From Chaunax sp. Z400 (taxonomy: Eukaryota; Chordata; Actinopteri; Lophiiformes; Chaunacidae), in contig CM075192.1 of the NCBI GenBank assembly GCA_037577475.1, forward strand, positions 4,144,908-4,208,907: a stretch of DNA of 64,000 nt, given 5' to 3'. This document shows, one piece after another, positions 63,276 to 64,000 of the stretch. The stretch's first letter is position 1; every line of letters starts with the position of its first letter. Both the position numbers and the translations under genes were made by a program. The notes under the pieces were generated by a model. The model was not told the origin of the DNA, searched no databases, and saw only the letters and a list, made by a program, of their open reading frames with translations.

Positions 63276-63380
63276 AGTCAAGTCAGTTTTATTTATATAG
63301 CGCCAAATCACAACAAAAGTTATCTTAAGGCACTTTCCAAAAAGAGCAGGTCTAGAGCGACTCTTTATTCTACACAGAAC
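63276..63380 (+). repeat. dispersed fish repeat (copy 2 of the 3.67 kb family)
   Basis: agtcaagtcagttttattta tatagcgccaaatcacaaca, then aaggcactttccaaaaagag and caggtctagagcgactcttt. Same order and orientation as 3,665-3,790. Confidence 0.8.
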
Positions 63381-63566
63381 CAACAACCCCCCATGAGAAG
63401 AACATGAACTATTTAAGAGTGACGTCTTTAACATTGTTGGCTTGTAGTAGTTTGACATCAGTCTTGTTTAGTAAAGTTGGTGGAATCATAGATTGGTGAA
63501 TATTGATTGATAAAGGGCTCAGAGATAGACGCTCTAACCACAGCAGTTTCACATACAGCCTGTTCA

Positions 63567-63735
63567 CGCCTAGAGCTCTAGAAGGAGTCCTTAATGAATG
63601 GGAGTGAATGGAGCTAAACGGCTAAAGTAATTATTTTCACCTACTTCTAGACAAAAAAGACCACATTTTATTTGAGTTTGTGTAAATATAGTATTGATTA
63701 TATATCAGAAGTGAAAACATGCTAATGTCATTCTG
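63567..63735. repeat. dispersed repeat (copy 3 of the 28.3 kb family)
   Basis: cctagagctctagaaggagt, tgaatggagctaaacggcta, acttctagacaaaaaagacc and gtaaatatagtattgattat, in the same order and orientation as 28,285-28,450, and the last block as 1-55. Confidence 0.8.
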
Positions 63736-63965
63736 TAAGTAGCCCAGAGTCTGCAGATGTTTTAAAATGAAATCTAATGAATATCTAAAGGAGGACCAGG
63801 AGGACCTTCGTTTCTGACAGACGGATGTAGATCTGGTTCATGTAGATCTGGTTCATGTAGCAGAGATTTTCCACTGACTATTAATGCTGTAAAGTGGCTT
63901 GCAGTGACGTCACAACTGCTTGACAGTATTTCTCAATAATTGAAGCCATTAAATATTATCTAATG

Positions 63966-64000
63966 CAGTGGTTCCCAAACTTTTTTTCTGGGGACCCACA
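63966..64000 (+). mobile_element. terminal inverted repeat of a hAT-like element, cut by window end
   Basis: cagtggttcccaaactttttttctgg-type start is characteristic of hAT-superfamily non-autonomous elements. Preceded by taat; the rest lies outside the window. Confidence 0.6.

Overview
The window is ordinary vertebrate nuclear DNA, almost certainly from a ray-finned (teleost) fish. Genes are split into short exons with GT-AG introns. The gene families are vertebrate: alpha-2-macroglobulin, IFT20, TNFAIP1 and an SGSM family member. Introns and spacers carry fish-type dispersed repeats, Tc1-like transposons, LINE remnants, a tRNA-derived SINE and long mini- and microsatellites. There are no prokaryotic features and no CRISPR. 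I did not find an obviously new molecular system. The most notable structure is an inverted duplication of ift20.

Layout. (1) About 0.35-11.8 kb, minus strand: the 5' half of an alpha-2-macroglobulin-like gene. I could join 18 phase-consistent coding exons, from the signal peptide to just past the bait region, including one exon with a GC donor. The thioester and receptor-binding parts lie beyond position 1. (2) 12.5-14.2 kb: SINE-like repeat, a perfect 60-bp palindrome and a 5'-truncated LINE. (3) 15.8-19.5 kb, plus strand: an intact four-coding-exon ift20 gene with a Tc1-like element in its third intron. It is followed immediately by a (GT)n tract of about 215 bp. (4) 21.6-23.7 kb, minus strand: an unrecognised multi-exon gene. 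(5) 25.8-28.2 kb, minus strand: a second ift20 copy, the inverted partner of the first. Its 3' 1,166 bp align without any gap and look essentially identical to the first copy. Its 5' exons differ, and its start codon is AAG. (6) 32.0-43.7 kb, plus strand: tnfaip1 (BTB adaptor), with a 70-copy 16-bp satellite in its last intron. (7) 45.4-47.5 kb: a 21-bp minisatellite. (8) 49.57 kb to the end, plus strand: coding exon 1 of an sgsm2-like gene and more than 14 kb of its first intron. That intron holds an antisense L1-type LINE (56.7-60.5 kb), a DNA-transposon remnant and other repeats.

How the genes relate. In mammals IFT20 and TNFAIP1 are head-to-head neighbours. Here the ift20 copy in that position (25.97-27.43 kb) is the one that lost its ATG. 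The displaced inverted copy (15.88-19.34 kb) keeps an intact 132-residue reading frame with a strong Kozak context. The simplest reading is duplication by inversion, gene conversion over the 3' half, and start-codon loss in the ancestral copy. An assembly error or a polymorphism remains possible. Exon joins were made by eye from splice signals and reading phase. Product names rest on remembered family sequences, not on searches.
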